From an uncultured bacterium (GTDB taxonomy: Bacteria > Bacillota > Clostridia > Oscillospirales > Oscillospiraceae), in contig CAMTMC010000002.1 in assembly GCA_947073515.1 (NCBI GenBank), forward strand, positions 1-64,000: DNA of 64,000 nucleotides, given 5' to 3'. Of the stretch, positions 40,703 to 49,357 are shown one piece after another. Under the pieces are notes generated by a model, which was not told the origin of the DNA, ran no database searches, and saw only the letters and a program-made list of their open reading frames with translations. The position numbers and the translations under genes were made by a program. Within the stretch, counting starts at the first letter, position 1. Each line of letters starts with the position of its first letter.

Positions 40703-43291
40703 TTATTTCAGATACTTTTTCAGCTTATGGGCCACAGCCTGGATGTCGATGGGCTTCGCCAGGTGGTCGTCCATGCCGCACTCCAGACACCTTTGGATAT
40801 CCTCAGAAAAAGCGTCGGCGGTCATGGCGATGATGGGCAGCCCGGCGTCCTCCCGCTCCAGCTTCCGGATCGCCGCCGTCGCCTCGTAGCCGTCCATCAC
40901 GGGCATCCGCACGTCCATGATGATTGCGTCATAGCGCCCCACAGGGGAGCGCTCAAATTTCTCCACGCAGATCTGCCCGTTCTCAGCCCAATCCAAGTCC
41001 AGCTCCAGGATGGACAGCAGCTCCCGGGCCACCTCCCAGTTGAGCTCGTTGTCCTCCGCCAGCAGAACGTGTTTCCCCCGGAGCACCGGGTCCGCCAGGG
41101 GCTTACCGCCATCCTCTTCCTCAACCCCGGCGCCGGCAAAGGCTCTCAGCCCGTCCAGCAGGGTGGACTGGAACAGCGGCCTGGGGATCAGCCCGGCAAT
41201 CCCTTCCTCCCTGGCCTCCTCCTCCAGCCCGCTCAAGTCGCAGGCCGAGAGCAGCAGGGCCGGGGCGCTTCTCCCATAGTTCATATGGATCTCCCGGGCA
41301 GTCTCAATCCCGCTCATGCCCGGCAGGTCCAAGCCCAGCAGCACCAGCTGATAGGCGTCATGCTCCCGGCGGCGCAGGGCGATCTGTTTCAGCGCCTGCC
41401 CAGCGTCCAGGCACCACTCGGCCCGCATCCCGGCGGCCTGCAGCATACGGACTGTATTGACGCACAGCCGCTCGTCCTGGTCCACCACCAGCATATTCCA
41501 GCTGGGGAGGTCCCCGCTGTCCATCTCCTGCCCCGGCAGCTTCTCCAGCTCCAGCGAGACGTGGAACTGTGTGCCCTTGCCCTGCTCGCTGCGGACGGAA
41601 ATAGAGCCGCCCATGGCGTCCACAATGTATTTGGTAATCGCCATACCCAGGCCGGAGCCCTCTGTCTTCCGGACCCGGGTGTTGTCCTCTCTGCTGAAGG
41701 ACTCAAACAGCACCTTTTGATACTCCTTGGACATGCCGATCCCGGTATCGCTCACCAGGAAATGGGTGCGGACCCGGGACGTGTCCCCCGGCAGCTCCTC
41801 CTGATACACGGCCACCTCAATACTGCCCCCCTCCGGGGTGAATTTGACCGCGTTGCCCAGCAGGTTGATGAGCACCTGGTTCAGCCGCACGCCGTCGCAG
41901 CGCACATCCTCCGCCAGGATCTCATAGGCGGCGGCGTTGAACCGCTGTTTTTTCTCCTTCACCTGGGGCTGCATGATGTTGACGATGCTGTCCATCACCT
42001 CCCGCAGGGACACGGTCTCCATGTTCAGCGTCATCTTGCCGCTCTCAATCTTGGAGATATCCAGCACATCGTTAATCAGGCCCAGCAGATGCTTGCTGGA
42101 CAGGGCGATTTTGCCCAGGTAGCCCCGGACTTGCTCCGGGTTCCCGGTGTTGTCCAGGGCCAGCGAGGTCATGCCGATGATGGCGTTCATGGGGGTGCGG
42201 ATATCGTGGCTCATGCTGGACAGGAAGTCCTGCTTCGCCGCGTTGGCGTACTCCGCCTCCCTCCGGGCCTGTTCCGCCGCCTTCCGGGCGGCGTCCATCT
42301 CCGTGTTGGCCCGCCTCAGCTCGGCCACCTGGTTCCGGAACAGCTTCAAATACCGGAAGAATATGTAGAGGAGCATGGCCACCACCGCAAAGGTGGCAGC
42401 ATAGACCAGGGCGAGCCAGGATCTGCCCATCCCTGAAATCGCCTGGTCCAGCCCGTCAAAGGGCAGCAGCGTCACCAGATACCACTCGCAATAGGGCAGG
42501 CTGGTGCAGTACAGGTGCCGCCGGGACGAGCCGCTCCGCAGGATGACGGAATAGTCCTCCCCCGTGTCCATGGCCCCCTTGATCCGCTCCGCATAGGCGG
42601 CCGCCTCCCCGCTCTGCCTATCAAAGAAGCTGTAAAGCCGGTCAAAATAGTTGCCGCTCTCTTCCCCCGGGTTCCCTACCACGTAGCTGCCGTCCTCCCG
42701 TATGACAAAGGAGTAGCTCAGGGACTTGTCGGAGTCCAGGAAGAGCACCTCACCCATATACTTGGTGGACAGACCCACCACGATGGCCAGGCTGTCCCTC
42801 CCGTCGGACATGGGATACTGGCAGGGGATGCCGAACAAAATCACCCCGTCCCCGCCGGCGTCCACGGCGGAGGCCACCTTCCGCTCCCCCCTCCGCAGGC
42901 TGTCCAAAAAGGGCTCCGGGCGGCCCAGCTCCACCGGGTCGCCAAAAATCATCTCAATCCCGCCCTCAGCCGAGTACAGGGCGGCGCAGAGGAAATGCCT
43001 CGCCCGGGCGGCGTACTCGATCTCCTCCCTGGTGCCGAAGCCGGACGCCCCATCCCCCTCGGCGATGCCCGCTATGGACTGCGCCATCGTCAGGCGCAGC
43101 TCAATAATCGTCTCAAAATGCAGCGACACCTGCTCGTTCATGCCGGCCATATAGGCGGTGCCGATCTCCTCTATGGTGTTTTCACTCATCCTGTGGATGG
43201 AGATCCCCAGGATGGAAAACACAAATACCGTCAAACAGATGACCACCGCTATACTGATTTTCAGGGGGAGCGGCAAAGCCTTGTTTTGCAT
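40703..43291 (-). CDS. Membrane hybrid histidine kinase with a pseudo-receiver and a true receiver
   Basis: 862 residues. Membrane helices at about 10-30 and 293-313 bracket a Cache-like extracytoplasmic sensor; then a coiled coil, HisKA (MSHDIRTPMN, phospho-His362), HATPase_c (LINLLGNAVKF, SDTGIGMS, GSGLGMAI) and two receivers. The first (about 605-720) has Gly653 in place of the phospho-Asp (LLGLDLPGMSG) and is probably inactive; the second (about 740-862) is intact (MDVRMPVMDG, Asp793). It lies 62 bases after the other hybrid kinase on the same strand. No HPt or output regulator is encoded with it. Confidence 0.9.
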   Translation of the reverse strand: MQNKALPLPLKISIAVVICLTVFVFSILGISIHRMSENTIEEIGTAYMAGMNEQVSLHFETIIELRLTMAQSIAGIAEGDGASGFGTREEIEYAARARHFLCAALYSAEGGIEMIFGDPVELGRPEPFLDSLRRGERKVASAVDAGGDGVILFGIPCQYPMSDGRDSLAIVVGLSTKYMGEVLFLDSDKSLSYSFVIREDGSYVVGNPGEESGNYFDRLYSFFDRQSGEAAAYAERIKGAMDTGEDYSVILRSGSSRRHLYCTSLPYCEWYLVTLLPFDGLDQAISGMGRSWLALVYAATFAVVAMLLYIFFRYLKLFRNQVAELRRANTEMDAARKAAEQARREAEYANAAKQDFLSSMSHDIRTPMNAIIGMTSLALDNTGNPEQVRGYLGKIALSSKHLLGLINDVLDISKIESGKMTLNMETVSLREVMDSIVNIMQPQVKEKKQRFNAAAYEILAEDVRCDGVRLNQVLINLLGNAVKFTPEGGSIEVAVYQEELPGDTSRVRTHFLVSDTGIGMSKEYQKVLFESFSREDNTRVRKTEGSGLGMAITKYIVDAMGGSISVRSEQGKGTQFHVSLELEKLPGQEMDSGDLPSWNMLVVDQDERLCVNTVRMLQAAGMRAEWCLDAGQALKQIALRRREHDAYQLVLLGLDLPGMSGIETAREIHMNYGRSAPALLLSACDLSGLEEEAREEGIAGLIPRPLFQSTLLDGLRAFAGAGVEEEDGGKPLADPVLRGKHVLLAEDNELNWEVARELLSILELDLDWAENGQICVEKFERSPVGRYDAIIMDVRMPVMDGYEATAAIRKLEREDAGLPIIAMTADAFSEDIQRCLECGMDDHLAKPIDIQAVAHKLKKYLK

Positions 43292-43353
43292 ACCTTTTCC
43301 ATCTCCACAGCTGTGATATTGGGACGCCCGGCCGCCGGCGCCCGCCTTCCTCT

Positions 43354-45939
43354 CTAACGGCCTCTCAGCCGGCTCATAATCTGGAACATCTTGCGGATAT
43401 CCACCGGCTTGGCCAGATGCTCATCCATCCCGGCGTCCTTGGCCAGCGCCACGTCCTCCTCAAAGGCGTTGGCCGACAGGGCGATGATAGGCACCGTCTT
43501 TGCGTCCGGCCGCCCCAGGCCCCGGATGACATGGGCCGCCTCATACCCGCTCATCACCGGCATCATCAGATCCATCAGCACGCAGTCAAAGGACCCGGGG
43601 ACGGACGCTGTAAACACATCCACGGCGGCCTTACCGTCCCGGGCGGACACCACCCGGGCGCCCGCCGTCTTGAGGATGTACTCCATAATCTCGCAGTTGA
43701 TCTCGTTGTCCTCCACCAGCAGCACCCGCATCCCGGCCACGCTGCTGTGCTCCTCCGGCTCCTCCACGGCGGGCTGGCCGCTCCAGGCCTCGTCCACCCG
43801 GATGGGCAGGGTGATCTTGACCACGCTCCCCTCGCCGGGCTGGCTGTCAACCTCCACCGCGCCCTTCATCTGGTCTACCAGCTTCTTCACAATGGACATG
43901 CCCAGGCCCACGCCGTTGTAGTTGGTCCGGGCGCCCTGGTGCTCCTGGGTAAAGGGCTCAAAAATGTGCTCCTTGAAGTCCGCCCCCATGCCGATCCCTG
44001 TGTCCTCCACCACAAACCGGCAGCTGGCGACGCCGCCCTGGAAGGCGGTCTCCTCCGCCCGGACAAAGACCGAGCCGTGGGGCCGGTTATACCGCAGGGC
44101 GTTGTCGATGACGTTCATCAGGATCTGCTTCAGGTACAGGGGGTTGCCAATCACCCTTCCGTGGCGCAGGCCGGACTGCTCCAGCTCCAGGCTGATGTTC
44201 CGCTCCTCCGCCATGGGGGAGAGAATGTCAACGCAGTCCTCCAGCGTGCCGGGCAGGTCAAAGGGCTCCTCCACCGCCGCCGGCCGGCCGCTCTCCAGCT
44301 TGCTCACCTGGAGCACATCGTTCACCAGGGAGAGCAGATGCTCTGTTGACACCCGGATCTTCCGCTGGCAGTCCAGCTGGCGTTCCAGGTCGTCCTGGCT
44401 CTTTTCCAGGATGGCCAGCATGCCCAGGATCCCGTTGATGGGGGTGCGCAGGTCGTGGGACATGTGGGAGAGGAATTCGCTCTTGGCCGAGTTGGCCTGC
44501 CTCACCCGTTCCAGCAGTTCCATGATGGACTGCTCCTGCTTCCTCCTTGTCACCATGGTCTCGGTGATATCCTGGTGGTATCCGTTCAGGCAGACCCCCG
44601 GCTTTTTGAAGGTGTGATCCGGCACGCCGCCGCAGCGGACATAAATTTTTCCCAGCTCCGGATGGTTCCAGGGGTAAATCACCTCGGCCCGACCGTTTTC
44701 CAGGATCTCCCGCACCGCCTCCTGGACCATGACCACATAGTCCGGCTCGATGCGGGCGAACCAGTGCCGGTAGCACTCCTCCGGCCCGATCTCACCCGGC
44801 AGCCCCATCAGGATCCGCATGGTGCGGTCCGCATACATCCTGGGCGGGCAGCCCTCCTCCATCTCAATGGTCCAAATGCCCGTCCGGGCCCCTTCCAGTA
44901 TATCCTCCAGGCTCTGCCTGGCCTCCAGCTTGTATTTCTCCTCCTGCTCCACCACGGCGTTCACGTCCCGCTGGGCAAAGATCGCGGTGTTCTCTGTCCC
45001 CGTCTTCTCCCCGGCGGAAAAATGCATCTCCAGATATTTCAGCCCCGAGGCGTTGTCCTTCACCTGGTAGCGGACAGAGCATTTCCGCTCTGTCCTGAGC
45101 TGGGCCAGCACATAGTCCTTCCGGGTCATAATCCGCAGCCGCTCCTGGTCCTGGGGGGCCACGCACTGGGAGATGTACCGCTCCATCGCCGCCTGATAGC
45201 CGTCTTTAAACTGCTCCGCCCAATCCAGGCCCATCTGCTTGCTGCTCCGGTAGGTCTCGCATTCGCCGGTGTCCAGGTCCACCTGGTAGATGCCCAGGTA
45301 GTCCACGCTGAGGGCGTGGAGCACATTGTAGCTGCGCTTGCGCAGCTCCCGGAACAGGTTGCGCCGCTTCAGGGAAGACACGATAAAGTACGCCGCCGTC
45401 TGGAGCATGTTGGAGGCGTATTCCATCGACTTCACCGGGGGGTTGTCCACCCCGTAAAAGCCGATGATCCGCTGGCCGTCGTAGAGAGGGACCACCACCA
45501 GCGAGTGGATGCCCTGGCGCTTCAGGTTGTCATATTGAAGGGGGTCCGTCTCCCGGATGTCCTCCAGGCTCTCAATGACAATATGCCTGCCGATCCGGAA
45601 GTTCCGGTACCAGCTGGCGCACACCTCCGGGGGCACGTTTTGCAGATTATCCTTTTCCGGCTCCACCCCGTCAGCCACCCATTCATAGGTGTTGTCGTCG
45701 CCGCCCAGCTCATTCTGCTCAAAAATATAGGTCCGCTCCCCGTTCAGGGCCTTTCCCATATGCTTCAGCAGCACATCCAGGGAATCATCCGGAGTTTCCT
45801 CCAGCAGGGCGGCGCGCAGGCCCTCATTGATGACAGCCTCCAGGTTCTGAACGCTGCGCATCCCGCTGTGCTGCCCCTGGGTCTCAATGGCCGCGCTTTC
45901 CTCTCCAGCCCGACCAAGCAGTCCCCCTGAATAATCCAT
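43354..45939 (-). CDS. Soluble hybrid histidine kinase (GAF, PAS, HisKA, HATPase, REC)
   Basis: 861 residues from the ATG at 45939, chosen because GGAGG lies eight bases upstream; a GTG at 45960 has no site. No membrane helix. A GAF-like domain (about 40-190, SLVVVPLYDGQRIIGFYGVDNPP) and two PAS-like segments (about 200-330 and 340-470) precede HisKA (MSHDLRTPIN, His495), HATPase_c (VIDNALRYN, EDTGIGMG, GVGLGMSIVKKL) and REC (VEDNEIN, LMDLMMPVMSG, Asp790). It senses a cytoplasmic signal. It is the first gene of a two-kinase unit. Confidence 0.9.
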   Translation of the reverse strand: MDYSGGLLGRAGEESAAIETQGQHSGMRSVQNLEAVINEGLRAALLEETPDDSLDVLLKHMGKALNGERTYIFEQNELGGDDNTYEWVADGVEPEKDNLQNVPPEVCASWYRNFRIGRHIVIESLEDIRETDPLQYDNLKRQGIHSLVVVPLYDGQRIIGFYGVDNPPVKSMEYASNMLQTAAYFIVSSLKRRNLFRELRKRSYNVLHALSVDYLGIYQVDLDTGECETYRSSKQMGLDWAEQFKDGYQAAMERYISQCVAPQDQERLRIMTRKDYVLAQLRTERKCSVRYQVKDNASGLKYLEMHFSAGEKTGTENTAIFAQRDVNAVVEQEEKYKLEARQSLEDILEGARTGIWTIEMEEGCPPRMYADRTMRILMGLPGEIGPEECYRHWFARIEPDYVVMVQEAVREILENGRAEVIYPWNHPELGKIYVRCGGVPDHTFKKPGVCLNGYHQDITETMVTRRKQEQSIMELLERVRQANSAKSEFLSHMSHDLRTPINGILGMLAILEKSQDDLERQLDCQRKIRVSTEHLLSLVNDVLQVSKLESGRPAAVEEPFDLPGTLEDCVDILSPMAEERNISLELEQSGLRHGRVIGNPLYLKQILMNVIDNALRYNRPHGSVFVRAEETAFQGGVASCRFVVEDTGIGMGADFKEHIFEPFTQEHQGARTNYNGVGLGMSIVKKLVDQMKGAVEVDSQPGEGSVVKITLPIRVDEAWSGQPAVEEPEEHSSVAGMRVLLVEDNEINCEIMEYILKTAGARVVSARDGKAAVDVFTASVPGSFDCVLMDLMMPVMSGYEAAHVIRGLGRPDAKTVPIIALSANAFEEDVALAKDAGMDEHLAKPVDIRKMFQIMSRLRGR

Positions 45940-46070
45940 ATGCTTGTCCTCCATACTCACCGTTTTTCAGGGATACCCGCCGCCAAAGCCCGGCCCCCGC
46001 CGGCCCTTTGGGCGGCATCCTCCCGGGGCGTTTCCGCCGCTTCCCTGAAAAAGGTCTGAAAATCCCTGTC

Positions 46071-46099
46071 ATAATACCATACGCCCCTGACCACGTCAA
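46071..46099 (-). promoter_or_regulatory. Promoter of the two-kinase operon
   Basis: On the minus strand, TTGACG (46094-46099), a 17-bp spacer and TATTAT (46071-46076), about 130 bases before the ATG at 45939. Confidence 0.7.
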
Positions 46100-46156
46100 T
46101 GATATGTGGCAGAAAACTATACATAGTGGCATAGTGGCGGGAACGGCAAAAAAGTA

Positions 46157-46185
46157 TTGCCAACTGTGGCGGGTTAGTATATAAT
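46157..46185 (+). promoter_or_regulatory. Promoter of the TetR-type regulator gene
   Basis: TTGCCA (46157-46162), a 17-bp spacer and consensus TATAAT (46180-46185). A direct repeat of CATAGTGG lies just upstream (about 46123-46138). Confidence 0.8.
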
Positions 46186-46235
46186 TTGTTTTATCTGCGA
46201 ATAGGCATGGGCGGGGCGCCTGTGACAGGGAAGTG

Positions 46236-46844
46236 ATGACACTGGACGATACCAAAACAAGGATTCTCTCCGCTGCCATGAAGGCCGTTCGCCAGTACGG
46301 TTTGGAAGGCGTGCGGATTCAAAACGTCAGCGAGATCGCGGGGATCTCCCCCGGGGCGATCTACCGGCACTTCGACAGCAAGGAGCAGCTGCTGACGGCC
46401 TGCTTTACCGATGTGGACCAACAGGCCGCGGCCATTTTTGAGCACTTGCAGTTTGATCCCCAGGCCATGCTTGCCGATCCTATGGCGGCGGTGAAGGGGC
46501 TGTGGCTGCCCTACTTCCGCTTTTGGACATCCCGCCCGGATGAGACAGTCTTTTATCACCGGTTCCGGGACAGCATGTTTTTCCCAAAATACGATAAAAT
46601 CCGGGAGGTGGACTATTTCACCGCCTTTGTGGAGATAGTCCGGGCCTTTCGGGGCGCTTTCCCCAGCCTGAAGCGCATCAATCAGGATCTGCTGTGGCTC
46701 CACGTCCTCACATCTACCGTGATGTACGCCAAATATGTGGTAGAGGGCATCCTCCCCAACAACCAGGAGACAGAGGAGACGGTGTTCCAGCTGTTGGCCA
46801 CCGGACTGAGCGGCTATTTGAGGCCGGCCCCCCCTCCGGCATAG
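46236..46844 (+). CDS. TetR/AcrR family transcriptional regulator
   Basis: 202 residues from the ATG at 46236 (an adjacent GTG at 46233 is possible). N-terminal HTH (about 8-52, TKTRILSAAMKAVRQYGLEGVRIQNVSEIAGISPGAIYRHFDSKEQLL-type, classic TetR), then a helical ligand-binding domain rich in aromatic residues (FRFWTSRPDETVFYHRFRD). It is divergent from the kinase operon. A TetR-like palindrome lies just downstream (46915-46932), ahead of the diguanylate cyclase gene. The ligand is unknown. Confidence 0.88.
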   Translation: MTLDDTKTRILSAAMKAVRQYGLEGVRIQNVSEIAGISPGAIYRHFDSKEQLLTACFTDVDQQAAAIFEHLQFDPQAMLADPMAAVKGLWLPYFRFWTSRPDETVFYHRFRDSMFFPKYDKIREVDYFTAFVEIVRAFRGAFPSLKRINQDLLWLHVLTSTVMYAKYVVEGILPNNQETEETVFQLLATGLSGYLRPAPPPA

Positions 46845-46872
46845 CATCCCGGGGATTCCCCATATCCCACGG

Positions 46873-46903
46873 CGGCCCCCGCTCCTTTGCGGGCGGTTTT
46901 TAT
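46873..46903 (+). terminator. Intrinsic terminator after the tetR-type gene
   Basis: CCCGC/GCGGG stem around TCCTTT followed by CGGTTTTTA. Confidence 0.65.
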
Positions 46904-46914
46904 GCCGTTTTAAA

Positions 46915-46932
46915 AGTAAATGTTCACTTACT
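46915..46932. promoter_or_regulatory. TetR-type operator-like palindrome
   Basis: AGTAAATGTTCACTTACT has the form AGTAAxTGxxCAxTTACT, a shape common among TetR-family sites. It lies 70 bases after the tetR-type gene and 174 bases before the diguanylate cyclase gene. Downstream (46981-47016) is a nested hairpin (GGCAATT/AATTGCC inside ACAG/CTGT). Confidence 0.5.
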
Positions 46933-47105
46933 TCGGGATGCTCCCTGATCCGGCAGATCACCAGCGTCTTATACAGCGGGACAGTTTAGGGCAATTCCCA
47001 AAATTGCCGGTCCTGTATCCACCTCCTCTGGGGGCGGATCCCAAAAGAGGCCTTATTTAGGAGAATCGCCATCAGCCAATATTGTGAATCGTGAGGAGTA
47101 CGGTT

Positions 47106-48026
47106 ATGGAAAAAATTCTGATTGTGGATGACAGCCTTGTACAATCATCCCAATTGAAGTCCATCCTGGAAGATGAGTATGACATCACCGTCGCCCAGCG
47201 CCCCGAGGACGGGCTGCGCTGGGCCAGCGAGGGGGGCTTCTCTCTCATCCTGCTGGACGTGGTCATGCCGGGGATGGACGGGTTCACCCTGCTGAAGAAG
47301 CTCCAGGAGGAGATCATTACCCAGAACGTCCCGGTCATCCTGATTACCAGCCTGTCCAATGTGGCAAACGAGCAGCGGGGGCTTATTTTGGGGGCTGTGG
47401 ACTACATCACCAAGCCTTTTAAGCCCCTGATCGTCAAAGCCAGGGTCAACACCCACATCCGCCTCTACCAGTACCGCAAGCTGGCCGAGCAGCAGTCAAT
47501 GACCGACCAGCTGACAGGCGTGGCCAACCGGCGCAGGTATGAGCAGTACAGCGAGACGAAGTGGAGCGAGGCCATCCGCCTCCATGTTCCCCTGTCCATC
47601 TGTATGTTTGACATCGACCACTTCAAGATGTATAACGACACCTTCGGCCACCCCGCCGGGGACAAAGTGATCGCCGCCGTGGCCCAGACGGCCTCCTCCC
47701 ACCTGAAGCGCAACACGGATTTTCTGGCCCGCTACGGGGGCGAGGAGTTTGTGGCCCTGTCCTTGGGTGAACCCGCGGAGCAGATGTTCCAGCATTTGAT
47801 GAAAATCCGGCAGGCCATCGAGGGCCTCCACATCCCCCACAACCCCTCCGTGTCGGAGTGGGTCACGGTCAGCGTCGGCGGGGTCACGGTCATCCCGGAA
47901 AAAGGACAGGACTACGGCTTTTACTTAAAAATCGCGGACGCTATGCTGTACGACGCCAAGAAAAATGGCCGGAACCAGGTCATCCTGGCCGATGAGAAGT
48001 TGAAACCGCTGCGGGAGCGAGGGTAG
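47106..48026 (+). CDS. Response regulator diguanylate cyclase (REC-GGDEF)
   Basis: 306 residues from the ATG at 47106, with GAGGAGT seven bases upstream. REC (about 1-120, LLDVVMPGMDG, Asp51; KPF switch region) and GGDEF (about 135-295) with YGGEEF (GGEEF 211-215) and an inhibitory I-site RNTD (202-205) exactly five residues before it. It makes c-di-GMP when phosphorylated, a PleD/WspR-like layout with one receiver. The donor kinase could be one of the nearby hybrid kinases. The PilZ protein encoded next is a likely reader of its product. Confidence 0.93.
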   Translation: MEKILIVDDSLVQSSQLKSILEDEYDITVAQRPEDGLRWASEGGFSLILLDVVMPGMDGFTLLKKLQEEIITQNVPVILITSLSNVANEQRGLILGAVDYITKPFKPLIVKARVNTHIRLYQYRKLAEQQSMTDQLTGVANRRRYEQYSETKWSEAIRLHVPLSICMFDIDHFKMYNDTFGHPAGDKVIAAVAQTASSHLKRNTDFLARYGGEEFVALSLGEPAEQMFQHLMKIRQAIEGLHIPHNPSVSEWVTVSVGGVTVIPEKGQDYGFYLKIADAMLYDAKKNGRNQVILADEKLKPLRERG

Positions 48027-48077
48027 CTCCGCCAGCGTTGAAAAAACGGAATAACAGCTTGATATAGGAGGTGCGAC

Positions 48078-48773
48078 ATGGGCTTATTTGATTTATTCGG
48101 GAAAAAAGGGAAGGAACAGCCGTCCACGGAGAGCCGTGAGGAACCCAAGGAGGAGGATCTTGAGATCTATTCCGGCATGCGGGTGGAGGTGACCACAGAT
48201 GCGGGGCAGATCCTGTTTGTGGCCAAAATCCAAGGGCTGCACGGGAAACAGGCGGAGCTGCACCAGTATTCAGAATCTGAGCTGGTCCAGGACGTGGAGT
48301 CCATCCATGTAAAAATCCGGGGGTACAGCTACAACACACGGACCGCGGTCTATATGGAGGGCGTGATCATCCCCGGCCCCCAGCACATCTGGCAGGTGGA
48401 GGAGCTGACCGTTGTCCGGGTGGGCAACGACCGGGCCTTTTTCCGGCTGGAGACCAACCTGGACGCCACCGCCGCCATGTTCAGCGGGCTGAACATGGGG
48501 GAAAAACCCTGCAAGCTGCTGAACATCAGCGTGGGCGGGGCCTGCATCAGCTCGGAGACGCCCTACCAAACCGGCGACAAATTTATGCTAAAGGTGAGGC
48601 TGATGGAGGACCGGCCGGAGTCCATCATGTACTGCCAGGTACTGCGTGTCATCCAGCAGGAGGGGAAGCGCACCCAATACGGCTGCCGCTTTTTGGAGCT
48701 GACCCAGGAGGATCAGGAAAAAATCACCCAGAACATCTTCGCCGTCCAGCGGCAACAGCGCAGCCGCTCTTAG
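48078..48773 (+). CDS. PilZ domain c-di-GMP receptor protein
   Basis: 231 residues; AGGAGGTG before the ATG. An N-terminal YcgR-type beta domain (about 28-110) is followed by a PilZ domain (about 112-225). The c-di-GMP-binding residues are present: RAFFR (119-123, RxxxR) and NISVGG (149-154, [D/N]xSxxG). No output domain is attached, so it acts by protein-protein contact, as YcgR does on the flagellar motor. The gene order cyclase-receptor suggests a local signalling pair. No flagellar gene is in the window. Confidence 0.9.
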   Translation: MGLFDLFGKKGKEQPSTESREEPKEEDLEIYSGMRVEVTTDAGQILFVAKIQGLHGKQAELHQYSESELVQDVESIHVKIRGYSYNTRTAVYMEGVIIPGPQHIWQVEELTVVRVGNDRAFFRLETNLDATAAMFSGLNMGEKPCKLLNISVGGACISSETPYQTGDKFMLKVRLMEDRPESIMYCQVLRVIQQEGKRTQYGCRFLELTQEDQEKITQNIFAVQRQQRSRS

Positions 48774-49097
48774 AGCCTGTTTCATATCTCCGGGCGTGCC
48801 GGATGGGCGTGGATTTTTTTGCTGGTCAAGGCAAATTTTCCCGGGCGGGCTGACGCCCGGCAAGAAAATTTAAGGAAGTACTGATTCAATCAACGTGTAT
48901 AGATTTGCGTCAGAAATCTCCGCTGTCAAGGAAGAAAAGCGCAGGAATCCTGACGGATTTCAAGGTTTTCTGACGCAGATCAGCGGGAATTTTCTGGCGT
49001 GAAGATGCGCGCGGGGATTGAATCAGTGGTTCCTTAACGCGGAGCGGCGGAAAAAGACCCGCTCAGACGGTGTGCCTGAAGATTTTAAACAGGCTCT
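48772..49097. mobile_element. MITE-like element B (about 326 bp)
   Basis: Terminal repeats AGAGCCTGTTT/AAACAGGCTCT (48772-48782 and 49087-49097), extendable to about 19 positions with two mismatches. Inside are further nested arms: GGAAnnACTGATTCAATC/GATTGAATCAGTnnTTCC and GCGTCAGAAA/TTTCTGACGC. Blocks 48944-48964 and 49053-49068 are identical to parts of element A. The left end overlaps the PilZ stop region. No transposase gene is inside; a short reading frame there is not credible. Confidence 0.75.
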
Positions 49098-49357
49098 TAA
49101 CGCCCGCCCCAGCGGCGGGAATGAAACAGCGCCCCGTAACATAGGAATCGAAAGGCAGTTGGTATTGACCAGCTGCCTTTTCCTATCCGCCGGGGCGGTT
49201 TCAGAAAAGTGGATAAGAAACCCCCTCTAAGTCAAAAGACTCCCCCCTTGGAATCCTAGGCCCCCTTTGATAGACTGTCATTATCAATAAAAATTCCAAA
49301 TCAAATTGGTCAATTTTCATCGAAGCGCAAAACAAAAAGGAAGCCGGTGATTGAGGA
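49098..49357. other. Intergenic region before the second sugar transporter
   Basis: Together with element B this makes a 584-bp gene-free stretch. It holds a long hairpin (49151-49163 with 49168-49180, extendable through ATAGGAA/TTCCTAT) followed by TTTTCC, which looks like the original terminator of the PilZ gene, now separated from it by element B. Only a weak promoter candidate is seen for the next operon (TTGGAA 49248-49253, 17 bp, TAGACT 49271-49276). Confidence 0.55.

Noticed and set aside
46960-47100. Possible c-di-GMP riboswitch before the REC-GGDEF gene
   Set aside because: The region has a nested hairpin but none of the conserved GEMM loop sequences I would expect.
49018-49230. 70-codon plus-strand reading frame within and after element B
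   Set aside because: It crosses the inner arms and terminal repeat of the MITE-like element and has no ribosome site or recognisable domain.
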